Source: JAVWMQ01 sp036646055
GTDB taxonomy: Bacteria > Bacillota > Clostridia > Peptostreptococcales > Anaerovoracaceae
Assembly (NCBI GenBank): GCA_036646055.1
Contig: JAVXMY010000007.1
Location: 1 to 61,199 of the forward strand
Reading direction: 5' to 3'
DNA: 61,199 nt
Shown here: in pieces, positions 60,687 to 61,199 of the stretch
Layout of the letters: the number at the start of each line of letters is the position of its first letter
Numbering within the stretch: the first letter of the stretch is position 1
The notes under the pieces: generated by a model
Database searches by the model: none
What the model saw: the letters and a program-made list of their open reading frames with translations, nothing else
What the model was told of the DNA's origin: nothing
Position numbers and translations under genes: made by a program

Positions 60687-61085
60687 TTATTCTCCCAAGA
60701 CTTTTCGTAAGTCTGAAATATAGGTTGATTGTTGCTTTTTAAGATATGATTTAACAAAAAAATTCATAATTGGATTTGCAACCTGAACTTCTTCTGTAAA
60801 CTCAATTATTGTGCCGGAACCATCTTTTCTAAAAACCCCTGTCCAGTGACCTTTAATATTCTTATTTTTCATATCAAATTCATAACATTCATAAGGCTTT
60901 TTTTGTGTAATAATAAATTTAGTTTCAAATCCTTGTTTAGTATATTCTGTAAAACTATTGCCATCAGCACCTATTTCTATTCTATCTAAATCGCTACGCC
61001 AATTAAATACAGTGTTATCAGTAATTACGTTCCAAACAGTTTCTATTGGACTATTAAATTGAGCAATTATTGTTGATTTTTTCAT
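60687..61085 (-). CDS. SRPBCC-superfamily protein
   Basis: A 132-residue protein of START/Bet v1-like fold. STIIAQFNSPIETVWNVITD begins the strand-helix unit; a central antiparallel sheet (FVITQKKPYECYEFDMKN type) and a C-terminal helix with YLKKQQSTYISDLRKVL complete the family pattern. Such proteins bind small hydrophobic molecules in a cavity, and some are uncharacterised cyclase/dehydratase-like enzymes. No neighbour suggests a ligand. It is transcribed toward the cyclase gene. Confidence 0.8.
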   Translation of the reverse strand: MKKSTIIAQFNSPIETVWNVITDNTVFNWRSDLDRIEIGADGNSFTEYTKQGFETKFIITQKKPYECYEFDMKNKNIKGHWTGVFRKDGSGTIIEFTEEVQVANPIMNFFVKSYLKKQQSTYISDLRKVLGE

Positions 61086-61144
61086 TTTTCCCCCTTGGTG
61101 TTGTATTAATTATCTATATTTTAGTATATCACATAATTTATATA

Positions 61145-61171
61145 AAAAAAAATAACTACTTTCGTAGTTAT
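61145..61171. terminator. Terminator after tRNA gene
   Basis: ATAACTAC pairs with GTAGTTAT across four bases, with T-type runs on both strands. On the minus strand it ends the tRNA transcript. Confidence 0.75.
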
Positions 61172-61177
61172 ATTTTT

Positions 61178-61199
61178 TGGTGCGCGTGGAGGGACTTGA
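61178..61199 (-). tRNA. 3' part of a tRNA gene (cut by window edge)
   Basis: The minus strand ends ...TTCAAGTCCCTC then CACGCGC, discriminator A and an encoded CCA. The T-loop and the acceptor 3' strand fit a tRNA 3' end. The predicted acceptor 5' strand is GCGCGTG and A73 would suit tRNA-Leu, but the anticodon lies outside the window. Confidence 0.75.

Noticed and set aside
60509..60757. 82-residue reading frame between the cyclase and SRPBCC genes
   Set aside because: It overlaps the SRPBCC gene by 71 bases out of frame, and spans the cyclase promoter and leader.

Overview
The window looks like a chromosomal stretch of a low-GC, Gram-positive anaerobe of class Clostridia. The evidence is AT-rich DNA, strong Shine-Dalgarno sites, an LtaS-like synthase, secreted proteins with Gram-positive signal peptides, ThiH (the anaerobic tyrosine lyase) rather than ThiO, a clostridial-type 3-hydroxybutyryl-CoA dehydrogenase, and TPP, cobalamin and class I c-di-GMP riboswitches. 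Genus cannot be fixed; an oral or gut Eubacteriales lineage such as Anaerovoracaceae is a guess. Most genes are on the minus strand.

Layout. 1-3000: hexanucleotide microsatellite, then aroF-aroB-ridA (+). 3000-7560: minus-strand run ftsB-like / rnmV / rsmA / LtaS-like / GNAT. 7640-12580: response regulator, histidine kinase, ABC ATPase and FtsX-like permease. 12660-18260: ABC-F, PepSY protein, acyl-ACP thioesterase, FUSC membrane protein, PAP2 phosphatase. 18412: exoA (+). 19170-22480: LuxR-type membrane regulator, thiM and fused thiED. 22690-27180: NhaC antiporter, pyruvyl transferase-like enzyme, secreted beta-helix protein. 27240-30950: TPP-riboswitch operon thiS-thiF-thiG-thiH-thiE. 31010-34030: cobalamin-riboswitch operon of a secreted FMN-binding-like protein and a leucine-rich-repeat protein. 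34260-37620: aminotransferase and permease with a divergent LysR regulator. 37750-38340: probable remnants of a two-gene AAA-ATPase/RloB-like defence locus. 38520-43230: two large secreted multidomain proteins. 43910-51860: hbd, tyrS, pckG, upp, rpiB, tsaC/ywlC, prfA. 52165-53540: broken Rpn-family nuclease gene and repeat-rich noncoding DNA. 53575: rpmE.

The most striking part is 53.9-60.6 kb. A diguanylate cyclase gene lies close to two surface-function genes, a subtilisin-like secreted protease and a large wall-anchored repeat protein, and both are preceded by class I c-di-GMP riboswitches. The protease leader carries two almost identical 79-nt aptamers in tandem with an intrinsic terminator between them. 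This forms a compact candidate circuit in which c-di-GMP sets surface adhesin and protease levels. It recalls, but does not copy, the c-di-GMP control of adhesins and the PPEP-1 protease in Clostridioides difficile.

A second unusual unit is the cobalamin riboswitch in front of a secreted flavin-type protein with no obvious B12 transport or synthesis role. Several GC-rich dispersed repeats and microsatellites sit between genes in this otherwise AT-rich DNA. The window ends inside a tRNA gene on the minus strand. All calls come from reading the sequence; no database search was run.
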